A DNA stretch of 5,904 bases from Candidatus Peregrinibacteria bacterium RIFOXYB2_FULL_32_7 (GTDB taxonomy: Bacteria > Patescibacteriota > Gracilibacteria > UBA1369 > GWF2-33-10), in NCBI GenBank assembly GCA_001787465.1, contig MFXJ01000088.1:1-5904 (forward strand), in the 5' to 3' direction. Numbering within the stretch: the first letter of the stretch is position 1; every line of letters starts with the position of its first letter. The translations under genes and the position numbers were made by a program. This document shows, piece after piece, positions 4,617 to 5,904 of the stretch. The notes beneath the pieces are model-generated. The model was given only the letters and a program-made list of their open reading frames with translations, ran no database searches and was not told where the DNA came from.

Positions 4617-5904
4617 CTATTCCCTAAAACTCACCTTCCTTAACAATTTATCATGATAATGATCGCTAACGTGATTAATTATATCAGCGCTAGTTAATCT
4701 TATTGCGTGAGGATGTTTGTGTTCAAAATAAATATAATAACTTACTCCGGTAAATACTAAAATAAATAATAAAATTATACCGGCCGGCGTATATCCGCCT
4801 TCAAAAGAAGCTAACAAATTATCTTTATTCACTTCAAAAGGAATTTTTATAAATGCTCCTTGGTTTCCATTAGCATCCAAAAGCGAAACATACAAATTAT
4901 GAAGTCCGTTTTCCAAAGGACGTGGCGGTCTAGCTGACACATGATTACTTGCGTCTTTCATCGCAACCGCTCCACTCACAACGCTATGCCAAATTAGATT
5001 AACTCGATTATCAATACTATCGCCATGTTCAAGCTTGCCTACAAAATCAGGAGTGGAATTTATAGTTGATAAAATTTTATCTCCATTCAAAATTTCTTCT
5101 GTAATCTTTTTACCATCCAAAGTATCCGCGGTAAACTGCGCTTCTAATGTAAAACTTGTATCAATAATAAATCTAACTGGTAACGATTTTTGCGTACTTG
5201 TTTCAATAGTTAGAAAATACTCTCCATCCAATAAATTTGATTCAACATTATAAAGACATTTATTTCTTTCATCTGCTGTTACTTCTCCAAGTACATAAGG
5301 TTTTCCATTCATTTCATGCTGAAGGATTATTATCACATTTTCTCCTTCTGGAGCCACGCATTGAAAAAATGGTTTACTAGTAGCAATTATAGAATCGTAA
5401 AATGGAAAGGTAATTCCTAATTTGATTTCTTTATCTGCTTCAGTCGGATTAGTATTGTAATCCAAATACTCTTCTGCGTCAGTCATACCATCGAAATCAC
5501 TATCATTATTTTCAGCATCACTGCCAATCTCACACTCTATATCATTAGGCAGTCCATCATTATCTAAATCTTCATTATATAATTCAACTAACTCGCAGAC
5601 ATCAGGATAATCATCAAAATCAAGCGGATCAGAATTATATTTAATTTCTATTCCATCCGCATACGTATCACCATCAGTATCTTTTATAAAAGGATCTGTT
5701 TTAAATTGGGAAATTTCTTCACCATCAGAAAGTCCATCTTTATCCATATCTGCAAGAAGCGGATTGGTTTTATACTTACATTCCTCTTTAGCATTAAGTC
5801 CATCCCTATCAACATCAAAATATAAAGCTTCTTGTTCTGTTAAATCGTAAATTTCTAAAATATTTTCATAAGCATCTTCATTACCATAATATTCAAGATT
5901 ACAA
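4617..5904 (-). CDS. TSP3-repeat / Ig-like surface protein with C-terminal membrane anchor (partial, N-terminus missing)
   Basis: The frame is open to the window edge, so 428 C-terminal residues are visible. The Met at 5745-5747 lies inside a calcium loop (AD-MDKDGLSDG) and is not the start. Five calcium-binding-type D-x-D-x-D-G loops are present in two groups. The first group is DVDRDGL, DMDKDGL and DTDGDTYADG, each followed by an E...K/N-T/S-DP-like step. The second, after a Cys-containing spacer, is EDLDNDGL and DSDFDGM. This is the TSP3-like pattern. A beta-rich Ig-like region follows (from about ITFPFYDS to RFIIDTS, with LLDGEYFLTIET), then a second beta-rich region ending NGLHNLYVSLLDANGNQ. 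One transmembrane helix (GIILLFILVFTGVSYYIYF) lies near the C-terminus, with a 35-residue His- and Lys-containing cytoplasmic tail. Such proteins act at the cell surface, probably in adhesion or wall structure; the ligand is unknown. It converges on the exonuclease gene with a 13-bp gap. Confidence 0.88.
   Translation of the reverse strand, partial: CNLEYYGNEDAYENILEIYDLTEQEALYFDVDRDGLNAKEECKYKTNPLLADMDKDGLSDGEEISQFKTDPFIKDTDGDTYADGIEIKYNSDPLDFDDYPDVCELVELYNEDLDNDGLPNDIECEIGSDAENNDSDFDGMTDAEEYLDYNTNPTEADKEIKLGITFPFYDSIIATSKPFFQCVAPEGENVIIILQHEMNGKPYVLGEVTADERNKCLYNVESNLLDGEYFLTIETSTQKSLPVRFIIDTSFTLEAQFTADTLDGKKITEEILNGDKILSTINSTPDFVGKLEHGDSIDNRVNLIWHSVVSGAVAMKDASNHVSARPPRPLENGLHNLYVSLLDANGNQGAFIKIPFEVNKDNLLASFEGGYTPAGIILLFILVFTGVSYYIYFEHKHPHAIRLTSADIINHVSDHYHDKLLRKVSFRE

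Noticed and set aside
4782..4789. CCGGCCGG palindrome in the surface-protein gene
   Set aside because: It encodes ordinary T-P-A-G residues before the membrane helix, is only 8 bp, and has no flanking arms like the other elements.
5745..5747. ATG as the start of the TSP3 surface protein
   Set aside because: The Met falls within a D-x-D-x-D-G calcium loop, and the frame continues upstream with another such loop to the window edge.

Overview
The window is strongly A+T-rich and its proteins are rich in Lys, Asn and Ile. It reads with the standard bacterial code: TGA ends the carA fragment and Trp is TGG. Three things point to a Candidate Phyla Radiation (Patescibacteria) genome: an exonuclease fused to a DinG-type domain, a surface protein with thrombospondin type 3 (TSP3)-like calcium loops, and short gene-invading palindromic repeats. 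This is inference from style and gene content; I cannot name a species or class.

Layout from left to right. The last 27 codons of carA (carbamoyl-phosphate synthase small subunit) enter from the left on the + strand; carB does not follow. Next come three minus-strand genes. Read in the direction of transcription they are an AbiEi-type winged-helix antitoxin/regulator (1565-2185), an AbiEii-type nucleotidyltransferase toxin overlapping it by 8 bp (796-1572), and, after a 186-bp gap with its own good promoter candidates, a small coiled-coil protein with a lipoprotein-like N-terminus (109-609). A 123-bp divergent region (2186-2308) separates the antitoxin from a 764-codon + strand gene (2309-4603). 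That gene converges, with a 13-bp gap, on a minus-strand TSP3/Ig-like membrane-anchored surface protein that runs off the right edge (4617 to the end).

The 764-aa protein is the most interesting object. Its N-terminal ~185 residues form an apparently intact DEDDh exonuclease (DnaQ/PolIII-epsilon type). The remaining ~480 residues align by eye with DinG (XPD-like SF2) helicase landmarks, but every catalytic landmark I could place is lost: Walker A lobe, DEAH box, Fe-S cysteines, the SFWEGvD motif and the QgfGRlIR arginine-finger motif. It looks like an exonuclease carrying a pseudo-helicase.

The same gene contains three G+C-rich palindromic inserts translated in frame: 2354-2387, a three-copy 24-bp tandem repeat at 2984-3061, and 4313-4358. 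All lie at domain or loop boundaries. The tandem unit has no stop codon in any of the six frames. Together they resemble the idea of Rickettsia palindromic elements (repeats that invade coding genes), here in a presumed CPR genome.

No rRNA, tRNA, CRISPR array or insertion sequence is visible, and no gene-free stretch exceeds 300 bases.
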